A stretch of 64,000 nucleotides of DNA. Origin: Trinickia diaoshuihuensis. GTDB taxonomy: Bacteria; Pseudomonadota; Gammaproteobacteria; Burkholderiales; Burkholderiaceae. The notes under the pieces were generated by a model. The model searched no databases. It was not told the DNA's origin and saw only the letters and a list, made by a program, of their open reading frames with translations. The position numbers and the translations under genes were made by a program. Of this stretch, positions 17,932 to 31,519 are shown piece after piece. Positions within the stretch are counted from its first letter, which is position 1. The number at the start of each line of letters is the position of its first letter. Location: contig NZ_QUBS01000007.1 in the NCBI RefSeq assembly GCF_003390925.1, positions 1-64,000 of the forward strand, read 5' to 3'.

Positions 17932-19422
17932 TTACTGTGACACCGGCAGCTTCGACTGCGCGACGTGGGAGAGGAGGTTTTCCACGGAGACGTGCATCAC
18001 ATCGGTGAAGGGCTTCGGATACACGCCCATGAACAGCGTCAGCGCGGCCAACACGCCGAGAATCAGATATTCGCGGCAGTTGATGTCCGTCAGTTCCTTC
18101 ACGTGGTCGTTCTTCACGGCGCCGAAATACACGCGCTTGTACATCCACAGCGTATAGGCGGCACCGAGAATCAGCGTAAAAGCAGCGCCGAACGCGATCC
18201 AGAAGTTGAACTGGACGGCAGCCAAAATCACCATGAACTCGCCGACGAAACCCGAGGTACCCGGCAGGCCGCAATTGGCCATCGAGAACAGCATCGCGAG
18301 CGCGGCGAACTTCGGCATGACGTTCACGACACCGCCGTAATCGGCGATCTGACGCGAGTGCATACGGTCGTAGAGCACGCCGATGCACAGGAACATCGCG
18401 CCCGAGACGAAGCCGTGCGAGATCATCTGCACGATCGCGCCTTCGACGCCGAGCTGATTGAAGATGAAAAAGCCAAGCGTGACGAAGCCCATGTGCGCGA
18501 TCGACGAATACGCGACGAGCTTCTTCATGTCTGCTTGCACCATCGCCACGAGGCCGATGTAAATCACGGCGATGAGCGACAGCGTGATGATGACCGGTGC
18601 CAGCGTATGGCTCGCGTCGGGGGCGATCGGCAGCGAGAAGCGCAGGAAACCGTAGGCGCCGAGCTTCAGCATGATCGCGGCCAGGACGACCGAGCCGCCC
18701 GTCGGCGCTTCCACGTGGGCGTCAGGCAACCACGTGTGCACGGGCCACATCGGCACCTTCACGGCAAACGCCAGGAAGAACGCGATGAACAGCAGCACCT
18801 GCGGCGTCATTGCGATCTGCGCGCCTTGCCAGGTGGCCAGATCGAACGTGCCCGTTTGCACGTACAGGTAAATCAGCGCGACCAGCATCAACAGCGAGCC
18901 GGCCAGCGTGTAGAGGAAGAACTTGAACGCGGCGTAGATCCGGTTCGGGCCGCCCCACACGCCGATGATCAGGTACATCGGGATCAGCGTCGCTTCGAAG
19001 AAGACGTAGAACAGCATGCCGTCCGCGGCGCTGAACACGCCGACCATGATCCCCGAGAGAATCAGGAAGGCGGCCATGTACTGCGACACGTTCTCGGTGA
19101 TCACTTCCCATCCGGCGATCACGACGATCACCGTGATCAAGGCGGTCAGCACGACGAACCACATCGAGATGCCGTCCACGCCCAGGTGATAGGTGATGTG
19201 GAAGCGTTCGATCCAGTTCGCCTGTTCGACGAACTGCAGGGCGGCGCTCGCCGAATCGAAGCCGCTAATGAGCGGCAGCGTGACGATGAGGCCGAGGATC
19301 GAGCCGATCAGCGCCAGCCAGCGCGCGGGCCCGGGGTTCTTGTCGGAACCGATGGCGAGAACGGCGAGACCGAAAACGATCGGCAGCCAGATCGCGGTAC
19401 TTAGAATCGGAAAAGAGTGCAT
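17932..19422 (-). CDS. nuoM: NADH-quinone oxidoreductase subunit M
   Basis: The 496-residue membrane protein is NuoM, an antiporter-like subunit that pumps protons in complex I. Conserved landmarks include FYVFFEATLIPMYLIIGVWGG (conserved Glu in the fifth membrane helix region, here cited by position about 135-155) and KVPMWPVHTWLPDAHVEAP with the central lysine, then YSSIAHMGFV. Length is normal. It begins 15 bases after nuoL within the nuo operon. Confidence 0.97.
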   Translation of the reverse strand: MHSFPILSTAIWLPIVFGLAVLAIGSDKNPGPARWLALIGSILGLIVTLPLISGFDSASAALQFVEQANWIERFHITYHLGVDGISMWFVVLTALITVIVVIAGWEVITENVSQYMAAFLILSGIMVGVFSAADGMLFYVFFEATLIPMYLIIGVWGGPNRIYAAFKFFLYTLAGSLLMLVALIYLYVQTGTFDLATWQGAQIAMTPQVLLFIAFFLAFAVKVPMWPVHTWLPDAHVEAPTGGSVVLAAIMLKLGAYGFLRFSLPIAPDASHTLAPVIITLSLIAVIYIGLVAMVQADMKKLVAYSSIAHMGFVTLGFFIFNQLGVEGAIVQMISHGFVSGAMFLCIGVLYDRMHSRQIADYGGVVNVMPKFAALAMLFSMANCGLPGTSGFVGEFMVILAAVQFNFWIAFGAAFTLILGAAYTLWMYKRVYFGAVKNDHVKELTDINCREYLILGVLAALTLFMGVYPKPFTDVMHVSVENLLSHVAQSKLPVSQ

Positions 19423-19437
19423 TAAGTGTCCCCCGCC

Positions 19438-21504
<2,067 letters not shown>

Positions 21505-21521
21505 AACCGCAGTGCCTGAAT

Positions 21522-21827
21522 TTAACCTTTGAGCTGATCGAGATCCTCGACGTTGATCGTGTCGAGGGTACGGAACAGAGTCACGAGAATCGCGAGACCG
21601 ATCGCCGCTTCCGCGGCGGCCACCGTCAGCACGAAGAACACGAAGATCTGCCCGTGGACGTCGCCAAGGTAGTGCGAGAACGCGACGAAATTCGTGTTCA
21701 CCGCGAGCAAGATCAACTCGATCGCCATCAAGATGATGATGACGTTGCGACGATTCAGGAAAATGCCGACGACGCCGATCGCAAACAAGATCGCGCCGAG
21801 CACGAGGTAATGAGCCAGGGTCAACAT
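21522..21827 (-). CDS. nuoK: NADH-quinone oxidoreductase subunit K
   Basis: The 101-residue protein has three membrane helices and is NuoK of complex I. The conserved Glu in [12 protein letters not shown], needed for proton transfer, is present, as is the second helix Glu in [11 protein letters not shown]. Start ATG 21827 gives the standard [14 protein letters not shown]. It is placed between nuoJ and nuoL with 17-base spacings. Confidence 0.97.
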   Translation of the reverse strand: MLTLAHYLVLGAILFAIGVVGIFLNRRNVIIILMAIELILLAVNTNFVAFSHYLGDVHGQIFVFFVLTVAAAEAAIGLAILVTLFRTLDTINVEDLDQLKG

Positions 21828-21844
21828 GTTTTTCTCCTCGACGC

Positions 21845-22528
21845 TCAACGGTTGCTGCCGACCGCGCCCGCGCCGGCATTCGCGTTCGGCTCGCCGGGCG
21901 CGCCTTCCGCGGTGGCCGGCAGCGTCGAACGTTCGGCCGGCATCTTCACCAAGCGCACGCGATCTTGCGCACGCACCTTCACTTGCTGGGATACGTTCTG
22001 GCGCTTGCTGTCCTTGCCCTTGCGCGCCGTCAACGCGATCGCCGCGATGATCGCCACGAGCAGCACGAGGCCCGCCACTTCGAACGCGAACACGTAGTCG
22101 GTGTAGATGACCTTCCCGATCAGGTAGGTGTTCGGCATCGACGAGGCAGCCGCGGCGGCGTCGCGCACCGGCGTCGTGGTCGCGCCGTAGCCGTGCCACA
22201 GGATCAGCGCCGTCTCGACGACGATGATCGCGCCGACGACGGTCGCCACCGGCACGAAGCGCTTGAAGTCGCGGCGCAGCACGTCGAGGTTGATGTCGAG
22301 CATCATCACGACGAACAGGAACAGCACCATGACCGCGCCGACATAGAGCAGCACGAGCAAGATCGCGAGGAATTCGGCTTCGAGCAGCATCCAGATCGCC
22401 GCCGCGTTGAAAAACGCGAGCACGAGAAACAGCGCCGACCCCACCGGGTTGCGCGACGTGATCACCTTCAGGCCCGACACCGTCAGGAGCAGCGCGAAGA
22501 TGTAAAACAGTACGGTCGTGAATTCCAT
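21845..22528 (-). CDS. nuoJ: NADH-quinone oxidoreductase subunit J
   Basis: The 227-residue protein is NuoJ of complex I, with five membrane helices in the first 170 residues ([37 protein letters not shown]). The last 55 residues form a hydrophilic tail rich in Ala, Gly, Arg and Lys after [13 protein letters not shown], longer than in E. coli but common in Burkholderia. A 127-base gap separates it from nuoI upstream, the largest gap in the operon apart from those near nuoE and nuoG. Confidence 0.96.
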   Translation of the reverse strand: MEFTTVLFYIFALLLTVSGLKVITSRNPVGSALFLVLAFFNAAAIWMLLEAEFLAILLVLLYVGAVMVLFLFVVMMLDINLDVLRRDFKRFVPVATVVGAIIVVETALILWHGYGATTTPVRDAAAAASSMPNTYLIGKVIYTDYVFAFEVAGLVLLVAIIAAIALTARKGKDSKRQNVSQQVKVRAQDRVRLVKMPAERSTLPATAEGAPGEPNANAGAGAVGSNR

Positions 22529-22655
22529 GATTACCGGCTCATCGTTAGCTCATCGTTCAGGCGTGGTGGCAGTCGGCGCACGCCGCGCCATGCCGCGGCG
22601 GCCTAAACCGCCGCGTCACCCCAACTACGCGTAGAGCAAATGCGTCAATGCTGTT

Positions 22656-23144
22656 TCAACGGTACGGCGCGTCGGCCGCCTTGGACGCGGCGATCTGCGT
22701 TTCGTAGCGATCGCCCACCGCGAGCAGCATGTCTTTCGTGAAGTACAGGTCGCCGCGCTTTTCGCCGTGGTACTCGAGGATGCTCGTCTCGACGATCGAA
22801 TCGACGGGGCAGCTTTCCTCGCAGAATCCGCAGAAAATACACTTGGTCAGATCGATGTCGTAGCGCGTCGTGCGGCGCGTATTGTCGGCGCGCACTTCCG
22901 ATTCGATCGTGATGGCCAACGCCGGGCACACCGCTTCGCACAGCTTGCAGGCGATGCAGCGCTCTTCGCCGTTTTCATAGCGGCGCAGCGCGTGCAGACC
23001 GCGGAAACGCGGCGAGAGCGGCGTCTTTTCCTCGGGGAACTGCACCGTGAACTTGCGCCGGAACGTGTACTTACCCGTCAGCGCGAGCCCCTTGAGCAGC
23101 TCGGTCAGGAAAAACGTCTTGAAGAAATTTTGGATAGCAGTCAT
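22656..23144 (-). CDS. nuoI: NADH-quinone oxidoreductase subunit I
   Basis: The 162-residue protein is NuoI, the peripheral-arm subunit holding two [4Fe-4S] clusters (N6a and N6b). Both eight-Cys ferredoxin motifs are intact: [12 protein letters not shown] and [12 protein letters not shown]. It bridges NuoB and the quinone site. The gene begins 12 bases after nuoH. Confidence 0.97.
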   Translation of the reverse strand: MTAIQNFFKTFFLTELLKGLALTGKYTFRRKFTVQFPEEKTPLSPRFRGLHALRRYENGEERCIACKLCEAVCPALAITIESEVRADNTRRTTRYDIDLTKCIFCGFCEESCPVDSIVETSILEYHGEKRGDLYFTKDMLLAVGDRYETQIAASKAADAPYR

Positions 23145-23156
23145 TTCGCTCGCCCT

Positions 23157-24221
23157 TTATTTCCAGATGTTCAGCGGCGACATGATCCAGAAGCCGACCA
23201 CGACCACCCAGACGATGCACACGGGCAGGAACACCTTCCAACCCAAACGCATGATCTGGTCATAGCGATAGCGCGGGAACGTCGCGCGGGCCCAGATGAA
23301 CACCGACAACAGCAGGAACACCTTCAGCACGAGCCAGAAGATGCCCGGGATGAACGACAGGAAGCCGAACGGCGCGCTCCAGCCGCCGAGGAACAGCGTC
23401 GCGGCCAGCGCCGAGATCACGATCATGTTGATGTACTCGGCGAGGAAGAACAGCGCGAACGCCATCCCCGAGTAATCGATCATGTGGCCCGCCACGATTT
23501 CCGACTCCCCTTCCACCACGTCGAACGGGTGACGGTTCGTTTCGGCGATGCCCGAGATGAAGTAGACGACGAACACCGGCAGAAGCGGCAGCCAGTTCCA
23601 CGAGAGGAACGTAATGCCGTGATCGGCGAAGAAGCCGCGCATTTGCGAGCCGACGATCGCCGACAGGTTCAAGCTGCCCGAGGTCATCAGCACGACGACG
23701 AGCGCGAAGCCCATCGACACTTCGTACGAGACCATCTGCGCCGCGGCGCGCATCGCGCCGAGGAACGCGTACTTCGAGTTCGATGCCCAGCCCGCGAGAA
23801 TCACGCCGTACACGCCGATCGACGAAATCGCGATCACGTACAGCAGGCCGGCGTTGATGTCGCCGAGCACCGCCTTCGCTTGGAACGGAATCACGGCCCA
23901 GACCGCGAATGCGGGCACGACCGTCATGATCGGCGCGATCAGGTAGAGCCAGCGGTTCGCCGCGGTCGGCTGAATCACTTCCTTGAGCAGCAGCTTCAGC
24001 ACGTCGGCGATCGGCTGCAGCAAGCCGGCGGGACCCACGCGGTTAGGCCCGAGACGCACGTGCATCCAGCCGATGAGCTTACGCTCCCACAAAATCAGGT
24101 ACGCCACGCACAGCAAGATGGCGACGGAGACGACGACGATGCGCACGAGCGCCCACACCGTGGGCCACGCCGCGCCGAGCGCCTGGGCGCCGCCTGCGTT
24201 GATCGTATCGAACAAGCTCAT
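23157..24221 (-). CDS. nuoH: NADH-quinone oxidoreductase subunit H
   Basis: The 354-residue membrane protein is NuoH, which forms much of the quinone-binding chamber. The conserved charged loop [20 protein letters not shown] is present, and the N-terminal region [20 protein letters not shown] is typical. The start codon at 24221 directly abuts the nuoG stop at 24222. Confidence 0.97.
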   Translation of the reverse strand: MSLFDTINAGGAQALGAAWPTVWALVRIVVVSVAILLCVAYLILWERKLIGWMHVRLGPNRVGPAGLLQPIADVLKLLLKEVIQPTAANRWLYLIAPIMTVVPAFAVWAVIPFQAKAVLGDINAGLLYVIAISSIGVYGVILAGWASNSKYAFLGAMRAAAQMVSYEVSMGFALVVVLMTSGSLNLSAIVGSQMRGFFADHGITFLSWNWLPLLPVFVVYFISGIAETNRHPFDVVEGESEIVAGHMIDYSGMAFALFFLAEYINMIVISALAATLFLGGWSAPFGFLSFIPGIFWLVLKVFLLLSVFIWARATFPRYRYDQIMRLGWKVFLPVCIVWVVVVGFWIMSPLNIWK

Positions 24222-26552
24222 TTACGCCTTCTCCACCACGAGTTCACCGAACAAGCCGCCGAGCGCCGCGCCGAGCTGCGTGCCCGCCGATACGCGCACC
24301 GCCGTGTCCGCCAGCGCCGCATCGCGCGTCGCGCCGGCTTGCACCGTGCGCTCGCCTTGACGCACGCGCACCGTGTCGCCTTCCTTCAAACCGAGCTTGT
24401 CGAACAGCGCCGCCGGCAAGCCGATCGCGTTCGCCGCGCGCGCGGCCATCGTCAGATGCAGCGACGGCGCGCGGCGCACGAGGGCGTCGGCGTGATAAAT
24501 CGCCACGTCGGCGATCCGCTCGAGCGCGCCGCTCGCTTGCGCTTGTGCGGCGCGAACAACCGCCGCGTTCGTGCGGTTGTTCAGGCGCGCAGCCTCGACT
24601 CCGGCGGGCAGCGCCGCGCGGCGCACGTCTTCCACCGTCTCGAAGTCGAAACCCGCCGCGCCGAGCAGATTGCCCAGCACGCGCAGCACCTTCCAGCCCG
24701 GGCGCGTTTCGCCGAGCGGACGCACGATACCGTTGAACGCTTGCAGCGTGCCTTCGGCATTCACGAACGCACCGGCCGTTTCCGTGTACGGCGCGATCGG
24801 CAGCAGCACGTCCGCATAGTCGAGGCCCGTCTTGAACGGCGAGAGCACGACAACCGTCTCGGCGGCAGCCAGCGCGGCCTTCGCCTGCGCCGGATTGGCC
24901 GTATCGAATTCGGCTTCGAGGTTCAGCAGCACGTAACCCTTGCGCGGCTGCTCGAATGCGGCGCGCGCATCGAGACCCTGCGCGCCGGGCAGCGCGCCGA
25001 CGAGATGCGCGCCTACCGTGTTCGCGGCTTCCGTCAGGAAACCGAGCGTGGCGCCCGTTTGCTCGGCGATCCACTGCGCGAGCGCGTGGATACGCGAGAA
25101 CTCCGGATGTTGAACGGCGCTGTTGCCGATCAACACGGCACGGCGCTCGCCGTTCGCAAGCGCGGCGGCGACTTCTTGCGTAGCCGCCGAGGCTTGCGCG
25201 CCCGCCACGCCTTCAGGCAGGGCCACACCGCGTGCTTGGGCAACCGCGGCGGCGATGCCGGCCAGCGCGTCGACCCATGCCGAGGGCGCCGCCACGATCG
25301 TCTTCGCGGTCGGGATAAGCGAGTTGTCGCCCGTCGCGTGCAACAGATGGAGCTTCGCGCCGCTGCGTGCCGCTTGGCGCAGACGCGAGGCCATCAGCGG
25401 ATGATCGCGGCGCAGGAACGAGCCGATCACGAAGGCCGCATCGATCGTCGAGAGATCGGCGAGCGGCATGCCCAGCCACGGCGCACCTTCGCTCGCGGCC
25501 GAGAAATCGGAGTGGCGCAGACGGAAGTCGACGTTCGGCGTTCCCACCGCTTGCGCGAGTTGCTTGAGCAGGAACAGCTCCTCGACGGTGCTGTGCGCGC
25601 TGCCGAGCATCGCGATCGCGTTCGCGCCGTGATCGGCGGTGACGCCCTTCAAGCTCTTCGCGACGTATTCGAGCGCCGTTTGCCAGTCGGTTTCGATCCA
25701 CTGGCCGCCTTGCTTGATCATCGGCTGCGTCAAGCGCTCTTCGCTATTCAGGCCTTCGTAAGAGAAGCGGTCCTTATCGGAGATCCAGCACTCGTTGATC
25801 GCTTCGTTCTCGAGCGGCAACACGCGCATGACGCGGTTGTTCTTGCTTTGCACGACGAGGTTCGCGCCGACGGAATCGTGCGGGCTCACCGACTTGCGGC
25901 GCGACAGCTCCCAGGTACGGGCGCTGTAGCGGAACGGCTTGCTCGTGAGCGCGCCGACCGGGCACAGATCGATCATGTTGCCCGACAGTTCCGAATCGAC
26001 CGTCTTGCCGACGAACGTCGTAATTTCCGAGTGCTCGCCGCGGCCGAGCATACCCAGTTCCATCACCCCGGCCACTTCCTGACCGAACCGGACGCAGCGC
26101 GTGCAGTGGATGCAGCGCGTCATCTCTTCCATCGAGATCAGCGGGCCGACGTTCTTATGGAACACCACGCGCTTTTCTTCCGTGTAGCGCGAGGCCGACT
26201 TGCCGTAGCCCACGGCCAAGTCCTGCAACTGGCATTCGCCGCCCTGATCGCAAATCGGGCAGTCGAGCGGGTGATTGATGAGCAGGAATTCCATCACCGA
26301 TTGCTGCGCCTTGACGGCCTTATCGGACGTCGTGCGCACGACCATGCCGGCCGACACCGGCGTCGCGCACGCGGGCACGGCCTTCGGCATCTTCTCGACT
26401 TCGACGAGACACATGCGGCAGTTCGCCGCGATCGAAAGCTTCTTGTGATAGCAGAAGTGAGGAATGTACGTGTCGACCTTATGCGCAGCCTGGATCACCA
26501 TGCTGCCTTCAGGCACCTCGACCTTCTTCCCGTCTATTTCAAGTTCAACCAT
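24222..26552 (-). CDS. nuoG: NADH-quinone oxidoreductase subunit G
   Basis: The 776-residue protein is NuoG, the large iron-sulfur subunit of the NADH arm. The [2Fe-2S] N1b ligands are in CYHKKLSIAANCRMC, the N5 His/Cys motif in HPLDCPICDQGGECQLQD, and the N4 cluster in CIHCTRCVRFG with DLCPVGAL. The remaining 550 residues form the molybdopterin-oxidoreductase-like domain, which has no active cofactor in complex I. The length is typical of beta-proteobacteria, shorter than E. coli NuoG. It is followed directly by nuoH. Confidence 0.97.
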   Translation of the reverse strand: MVELEIDGKKVEVPEGSMVIQAAHKVDTYIPHFCYHKKLSIAANCRMCLVEVEKMPKAVPACATPVSAGMVVRTTSDKAVKAQQSVMEFLLINHPLDCPICDQGGECQLQDLAVGYGKSASRYTEEKRVVFHKNVGPLISMEEMTRCIHCTRCVRFGQEVAGVMELGMLGRGEHSEITTFVGKTVDSELSGNMIDLCPVGALTSKPFRYSARTWELSRRKSVSPHDSVGANLVVQSKNNRVMRVLPLENEAINECWISDKDRFSYEGLNSEERLTQPMIKQGGQWIETDWQTALEYVAKSLKGVTADHGANAIAMLGSAHSTVEELFLLKQLAQAVGTPNVDFRLRHSDFSAASEGAPWLGMPLADLSTIDAAFVIGSFLRRDHPLMASRLRQAARSGAKLHLLHATGDNSLIPTAKTIVAAPSAWVDALAGIAAAVAQARGVALPEGVAGAQASAATQEVAAALANGERRAVLIGNSAVQHPEFSRIHALAQWIAEQTGATLGFLTEAANTVGAHLVGALPGAQGLDARAAFEQPRKGYVLLNLEAEFDTANPAQAKAALAAAETVVVLSPFKTGLDYADVLLPIAPYTETAGAFVNAEGTLQAFNGIVRPLGETRPGWKVLRVLGNLLGAAGFDFETVEDVRRAALPAGVEAARLNNRTNAAVVRAAQAQASGALERIADVAIYHADALVRRAPSLHLTMAARAANAIGLPAALFDKLGLKEGDTVRVRQGERTVQAGATRDAALADTAVRVSAGTQLGAALGGLFGELVVEKA

Positions 26553-26663
26553 GATGGTGAATGGTCCTTAACCTATTACCGCTCAACTTTTGCTCGCTGA
26601 ACCGCCCGCCGAAACGGATTCGGCGGGCGGTCTGCATGAAGCGATGGAGTCGCGTGACGCTGC

Positions 26664-27992
26664 TTAAGCGAGTGCCGCGTCCGCAGCGGCCGGAGCACCC
26701 GCGTGGCCACCGACGAGGCAACGCTTGTGCTCCACGTGATATTCGAATTCGTCCCAGTAGTGCTTGAGCATGCCGCGCACCGGCATCGCCGCCGCATCGC
26801 CGAGCGCGCAAATCGTGCGGCCCATGATGTTTTCGGCCACCGAGTTCAACAGGTCCAAGTCTTCCTTGCGGCCCTGGCCGTGCTCGATACGATTGACGAC
26901 GCGATAGAGCCAGCCCGTGCCTTCGCGGCACGGCGTGCACTGGCCGCACGACTCTTCATAGTAGAAGTACGACAGGCGCAACAGCGAGCGCACCATGCAG
27001 CGCGTTTCGTCCATGACGATGACGGCGCCCGACCCGAGCATCGAACCGACCTTCGCGATCGAGTCGTAGTCGAGGTCCGTTTGCATCATGACGTCGCCGG
27101 GCACGACCGGCGCCGACGAACCGCCCGGAATGACGGCCTTCAACTTCTTACCGCCGCGCATCCCGCCCGCCAGTTCCATCAACGTCGCGAACGGCGTGCC
27201 GAGCGGCACTTCATAATTGCCCGGACGCTCCACGTCGCCCGACACGGAGAAGATCTTCGTGCCGCCGTTGTTCGGCTTGCCGAGTTCGAGATATTGCTGC
27301 GGCCCGATTTCGAGCAGGAACGGCACGGCCGCGAACGTCTCGGTGTTGTTGATCGTCGTCGGCTTGCCATATACGCCGAAGCTCGCCGGGAACGGCGGCT
27401 TGAAGCGCGGCTGACCCTTCTTGCCTTCGAGCGACTCGAGCAGCGCCGTCTCTTCGCCGCAGATGTACGCGCCGTAACCATGGTGCGCATGCAACTGGAA
27501 CGAGAACCCGGAGCCGAGGATGTTATCGCCGAGGAAACCGGCGCGGCGAGCCTCTTCGAGCGCCTCTTCGAAGCGCTTGTAGACTTCCCAGATTTCGCCG
27601 TGGATGTAGTTGTAGCCGACGGTGATGCCCATCGCATACGCGCCGATCGCCATCCCCTCGATGAGGGCATGCGGGTTCCAGCGCAGGATGTCGCGATCCT
27701 TGAACGTGCCCGGCTCGCCTTCGTCCGAATTGCAGACGAGATACTTTTGCCCCGGGAACTGACGCGGCATGAAGCTCCACTTCAAGCCCGTCGGGAAGCC
27801 CGCGCCGCCGCGGCCGCGCAGACCCGACGCCTTGACGTCCGCAATCACTTGCTCGGGCGCGATCTTCTCTTCGAGGATGCGGCGCAGTTGCTTGTAGCCG
27901 CCGCGCGCGACGTAATCTTCGAGATGCCAGTTCTCGCCCGTAAGGCCGGCGAGAATCAGGGGTTTGATGTGACGGTCGTGCAAAGACGTCAT
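26664..27992 (-). CDS. nuoF: NADH-quinone oxidoreductase subunit F
   Basis: The 442-residue protein is NuoF, which binds NADH and FMN and holds [4Fe-4S] cluster N3. Visible motifs are the FMN/NADH loop [14 protein letters not shown], the segment [14 protein letters not shown] and the cluster motif [17 protein letters not shown] 27992 overlaps the nuoE stop by four bases (ATGA), indicating coupled translation of the NADH module. Upstream in-frame sequence does not look like NuoF. Confidence 0.97.
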   Translation of the reverse strand: MTSLHDRHIKPLILAGLTGENWHLEDYVARGGYKQLRRILEEKIAPEQVIADVKASGLRGRGGAGFPTGLKWSFMPRQFPGQKYLVCNSDEGEPGTFKDRDILRWNPHALIEGMAIGAYAMGITVGYNYIHGEIWEVYKRFEEALEEARRAGFLGDNILGSGFSFQLHAHHGYGAYICGEETALLESLEGKKGQPRFKPPFPASFGVYGKPTTINNTETFAAVPFLLEIGPQQYLELGKPNNGGTKIFSVSGDVERPGNYEVPLGTPFATLMELAGGMRGGKKLKAVIPGGSSAPVVPGDVMMQTDLDYDSIAKVGSMLGSGAVIVMDETRCMVRSLLRLSYFYYEESCGQCTPCREGTGWLYRVVNRIEHGQGRKEDLDLLNSVAENIMGRTICALGDAAAMPVRGMLKHYWDEFEYHVEHKRCLVGGHAGAPAAADAALA

Positions 27993-28474
27993 TTCGAAAG
28001 CTCCTCGAGCAAAGCATCGATCTTCTCGGGGCTCATGAAGCTGCACATGCGATGGTTGTTCACGAGCAGCACGGGGGCGTCGCCGCACGAACCAAAGCAC
28101 TCGCCTTCCTTGAGCGTGAACTTACCGTCGGGGGTCGTTTCGCCGAAATCGATGCCGAGCTTCTTTTTCAGGTACTCGGCCGTGGCCTCGGCGCCGCCGT
28201 GCGGGCCGAGCTGACACGGCAAATTCGTGCACAGCGTGATCTTGTGCTTACCGACGGGCGACGTCTCGTACATCGTGTAGAACGTCGCCACTTCCTGGAC
28301 TGCGACAGCCGGCATGCCGAGGTAGTCGGCCACGAACTGCATCAGTTCGGGCGACAGCCAGCCGTGCTCTTCCTGAGCGGTGGCCAACGCCGACATCACG
28401 GCGGACTGTTTCTGATCGGCGGGATACTTCGCCACCGCGCGATCGATTTCTTTCAGGCCTTCAGCTGAGATCAT
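27989..28474 (-). CDS. nuoE: NADH-quinone oxidoreductase subunit E
   Basis: The 161-residue protein is NuoE, the thioredoxin-like subunit carrying [2Fe-2S] cluster N1a. The four Cys ligands are in CTNLPCQLG and CFGSCGDAP. Start ATG 28474 gives [18 protein letters not shown], the usual N-terminus. It is separated from nuoD by 122 bases and overlaps nuoF by four bases. Confidence 0.97.
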   Translation of the reverse strand: MISAEGLKEIDRAVAKYPADQKQSAVMSALATAQEEHGWLSPELMQFVADYLGMPAVAVQEVATFYTMYETSPVGKHKITLCTNLPCQLGPHGGAEATAEYLKKKLGIDFGETTPDGKFTLKEGECFGSCGDAPVLLVNNHRMCSFMSPEKIDALLEELSK

Positions 28475-28596
28475 TTTGAGAACACGAACTCTTTCAATTC
28501 CTACCGAACGAAAACCTGCCGCCTTATTCGTCGCGGCAGACCCGGCGCGCCGCGAGCCGCGTATCGGCAACTCGCATGCGGCGCGCCGTGCGGCGC

Positions 28597-29850
28597 TTAC
28601 CGGTCGATTTCGCCGAACACGATGTCCTGCGTACCGATGATGGTGACGGCGTCCGCGATCATGTGGCCGCGCGCCATTTCGTCGAGCGCGGCCAAATGCG
28701 CATACCCGGGCGCGCGGATCTTGAGGCGATACGGCTTGTTCGCACCGTCCGACACCAGATAGATGCCGAATTCGCCCTTCGGATGCTCGACCGCGGCGTA
28801 CGCCTCGCCTTCCGGCACGTGAAACCCTTCCGTGAAGAGCTTGAAGTGGTGAATCAGCTCTTCCATGTTCGACTTCATGCCCACGCGCGAGGGCGGCGCG
28901 ACCTTGTGGTTATCGGTCATCACCGGCCCCGGATTCTTGCGCAGCCATTCGATACATTGCTTGGCGATGCGCGTCGACTGGCGCATTTCTTCCACGCGCA
29001 CGAGGTAACGGTCGTAGCAATCGCCGTTGACGCCGACGGGGATATCGAAGTCGAGCTGATCGTACACCTCGTACGGCTGCTTCTTGCGCAAATCCCACTC
29101 CACGCCCGAGCCGCGCAGCATCGGACCCGTCAACCCCATCTGGAACGCACGTTCCGGGCTCACGACGCCGATGCCGACCAGGCGCTGCTTCCAGATCCGG
29201 TTGTCGGTGAGCAGGGTTTCGTACTCGTCGACGCAACCAGGGAAGCGCGTAAAGAAATCGTCGATGAAATCGAGCAGCGAGCCTTGCCGCGCTTCGTTCA
29301 TCTTCTCGAGCGCCTTCGCGTTGCGGATCTTCGATGCCTTGTATTGCGGCATCGCGTCCGGCAGGTCGCGGTAGACGCCGCCGGGACGGTAGTAGGCCGC
29401 GTGCATGCGCGCGCCCGAGACCGCCTCGTAGACGTCCATCAAATCCTCGCGCTCGCGGAAGGCATAGAGGAACACGGCCATTGCGCCGACGTCGAGCGCG
29501 TGCGCGCCGATCCACATCAAGTGGTTCAAGCAGCGCGTGATCTCGTCGAACAGCACGCGGATGTACTTCGCGCGGATCGGCACGTCGATGCCGAGCAGTT
29601 TCTCGATCGCGAGCACGTAGCCATGCTCGTTCACCATCATCGACACGTAGTCGAGACGGTCCATGTACGGCACGGACTGAATATAGGTCTTGTTCTCCGC
29701 GAGCTTTTCGGTCGCGCGATGCAGCAGGCCGATATGCGGATCAGCGCGCTGGATCACTTCGCCGTCGAGCTCGAGCACGAGGCGCAGCACGCCGTGCGCC
29801 GCCGGGTGCTGCGGGCCGAAGTTGAGGGTGTAGTTTTTAATCTCTGCCAT
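28597..29850 (-). CDS. nuoD: NADH-quinone oxidoreductase subunit D
   Basis: The 417-residue protein is NuoD, the 49-kDa subunit related to the large subunit of NiFe hydrogenases, which forms the quinone site with NuoB. Conserved stretches include [13 protein letters not shown] (quinone head-group His) and [18 protein letters not shown]. It begins nine bases after nuoC; NuoC and NuoD are separate proteins here, not fused as in E. coli. Confidence 0.97.
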   Translation of the reverse strand: MAEIKNYTLNFGPQHPAAHGVLRLVLELDGEVIQRADPHIGLLHRATEKLAENKTYIQSVPYMDRLDYVSMMVNEHGYVLAIEKLLGIDVPIRAKYIRVLFDEITRCLNHLMWIGAHALDVGAMAVFLYAFREREDLMDVYEAVSGARMHAAYYRPGGVYRDLPDAMPQYKASKIRNAKALEKMNEARQGSLLDFIDDFFTRFPGCVDEYETLLTDNRIWKQRLVGIGVVSPERAFQMGLTGPMLRGSGVEWDLRKKQPYEVYDQLDFDIPVGVNGDCYDRYLVRVEEMRQSTRIAKQCIEWLRKNPGPVMTDNHKVAPPSRVGMKSNMEELIHHFKLFTEGFHVPEGEAYAAVEHPKGEFGIYLVSDGANKPYRLKIRAPGYAHLAALDEMARGHMIADAVTIIGTQDIVFGEIDR

Positions 29851-29859
29851 GGCGCCCTC

Positions 29860-30462
29860 TTAGTGTTTCAGACCGCCGTAGCGATCCTCGCGAATCACGC
29901 GTGGCGTGATTTCGCGCGGCTCGATCGTCACCGGCTGGTAGACGACGCGCTTTTCTTCCGGGTCGTAACGCATTTCGACGTAACCCGATACCGGGAAGTC
30001 CTTGCGGAACGGATGGCCGATGAAACCGTAGTCGGTCAGGATGCGGCGTAGATCCGGGTGGCCTTCGAAGACGATGCCGTACAAGTCGAACGCTTCGCGC
30101 TCGTACCAGTTGACCGAATTCCAGATCTCGACGAGGGACGGCACGATCGGCATGTCGTCGTCGGGTGCGAACACGCGCACGCGCAGGCGCCAATTGTTCG
30201 ACACCGACAGCAGATGCGAGACGGCCGCGAAACGCGGGCCGTCATAGGCGCCGTCGCCATAGGATTGATAGTCGACGCCGGCCAGATCGATCAACTGCTC
30301 GAAGCCGAGCGTGCGATCGTCGCGCAGTCGCCGGGCCACTTCGAGGTAATCGTCCGCCTTGACGACGATCGTCAGCTCGCCGATCGACTCGGTGATGCTG
30401 GTCAGACGGCCGCCAAAGGCCGCCTCGAGGTTCGCTTTGAGGGTCTCGAGTTTGCTTGCCAT
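29860..30462 (-). CDS. nuoC: NADH-quinone oxidoreductase subunit C
   Basis: The 200-residue protein is NuoC, the 30-kDa subunit of the peripheral arm. The family signature [20 protein letters not shown] is present, followed by [18 protein letters not shown]. It has no cofactor and helps hold NuoB and NuoD. It starts 19 bases after nuoB. Confidence 0.97.
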   Translation of the reverse strand: MASKLETLKANLEAAFGGRLTSITESIGELTIVVKADDYLEVARRLRDDRTLGFEQLIDLAGVDYQSYGDGAYDGPRFAAVSHLLSVSNNWRLRVRVFAPDDDMPIVPSLVEIWNSVNWYEREAFDLYGIVFEGHPDLRRILTDYGFIGHPFRKDFPVSGYVEMRYDPEEKRVVYQPVTIEPREITPRVIREDRYGGLKH

Positions 30463-30481
30463 AAAGTGGGGAAGCTTGCGC

Positions 30482-30961
30482 TTATTGACGGGCGATGGTG
30501 TTGGTGCGGCGAATCTTCGCCTGTAGCTGGATCACGCCGTAGACCAGCGCTTCCGCCGTCGGTGGGCAGCCCGGCACATAGACGTCGACCGGTACGATGC
30601 GATCGCAGCCGCGCACGACCGAATAGGAATAGTGGTAGTAACCGCCGCCGTTGGCGCACGAACCCATGGAGATGACCCAACGCGGTTCGGCCATTTGGTC
30701 GTAGACCTTACGCAGCGCGGGCGCCATCTTGTTGCATAGCGTGCCGGCCACGATCATGACGTCGGACTGACGCGGACTGGGACGGAACACGACCCCGAAC
30801 CGGTCCAAGTCGTAACGGGCCGCGCCCGCATGCATCATCTCGACCGCACAGCAGGCGAGGCCGAACGTCATCGGCCAAAGCGAACCCGTGCGCGTCCAGT
30901 TGATCAGTTTGTCGGCCGTGGTGGTGACAAACCCTTCCTTCAAGACCCCTTCGATACTCAT
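30482..30961 (-). CDS. nuoB: NADH-quinone oxidoreductase subunit B
   Basis: The 159-residue protein is NuoB, which carries cluster N2, the last [4Fe-4S] cluster before quinone. Ligands are visible as the adjacent cysteines in [11 protein letters not shown], the Cys of [10 protein letters not shown] and the Cys of VPGCPP. Start ATG 30961 gives [15 protein letters not shown], the usual start; the upstream in-frame ATG at 31009 has unrelated sequence. Confidence 0.97.
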
Positions 30962-31028
30962 TTGCTTTGCACTCCAGACGGGACGGTAGGCTTTATACAC
31001 CGCCCGCAAGAAACCGGCGATTAACCCA

Positions 31029-31388
31029 TCACTCCCAATCGAGCCCGCCCTTGCGCCAGATGTAGGCGAAACCGAGCAGGAGTTCGACCAGGAAAATCAT
31101 CATCGCCATGAAGCCGAGCCAGCCGATGTCGCGCAGGGCGACGCCCCACGGAAACAGGAACGCGGTCTCGAGATCGAAAATGATGAACAGGATGGCGACG
31201 AGGTAGTAGCGCACGTCGAACTTCATGCGCGCGTCTTCGAAGGCTTCGAAGCCGCACTCGTACGGCGAATTCTTTTGATTGTCGGGACGACTGGGGGCGA
31301 GGATCTTGCCGATGCTGACAAGTGCAATGCCTAAACCGGCGCCCACAAGAAGGAAGAGCAATACGGGGAAGTAGGCTGCGAGGTTCAA
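31029..31388 (-). CDS. nuoA: NADH-quinone oxidoreductase subunit A
   Basis: The 119-residue protein is NuoA, a three-helix membrane subunit near the quinone site, with the conserved loop [21 protein letters not shown] place the start at a TTG codon (31388): AGAGGA lies six or so bases upstream and the protein then begins [18 protein letters not shown], as in related species. The in-frame ATG at 31436 would add 16 basic residues and has no ribosome binding site. It is the first gene of the nuo operon. Confidence 0.95.
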
Positions 31389-31519
31389 GACTATCCTCTT
31401 TCGGTTGGTTCTGAGTACCGCAGGGATCGGTCCCATCCCTACAGAAAATCACTTCGTTGTACTACTTGCCTTTCACACACTACACCGCATGGAAGACGTA
31501 AGCATGACTCCAGAAGTGA

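Noticed and set aside
17965-19404. A 479-codon plus-strand open frame over nuoM
   Set aside because: It is antisense to nuoM, rich in His, Arg, Gln and Asp, and without a hydrophobic core or domain.
22767-26600. A 1277-codon plus-strand open frame across nuoI, nuoH and nuoG
   Set aside because: It is antisense to genes with clear cofactor motifs, its composition (Arg, His, Ala, Asp rich) is that of a reversed high-GC coding strand, and it shows no domain.
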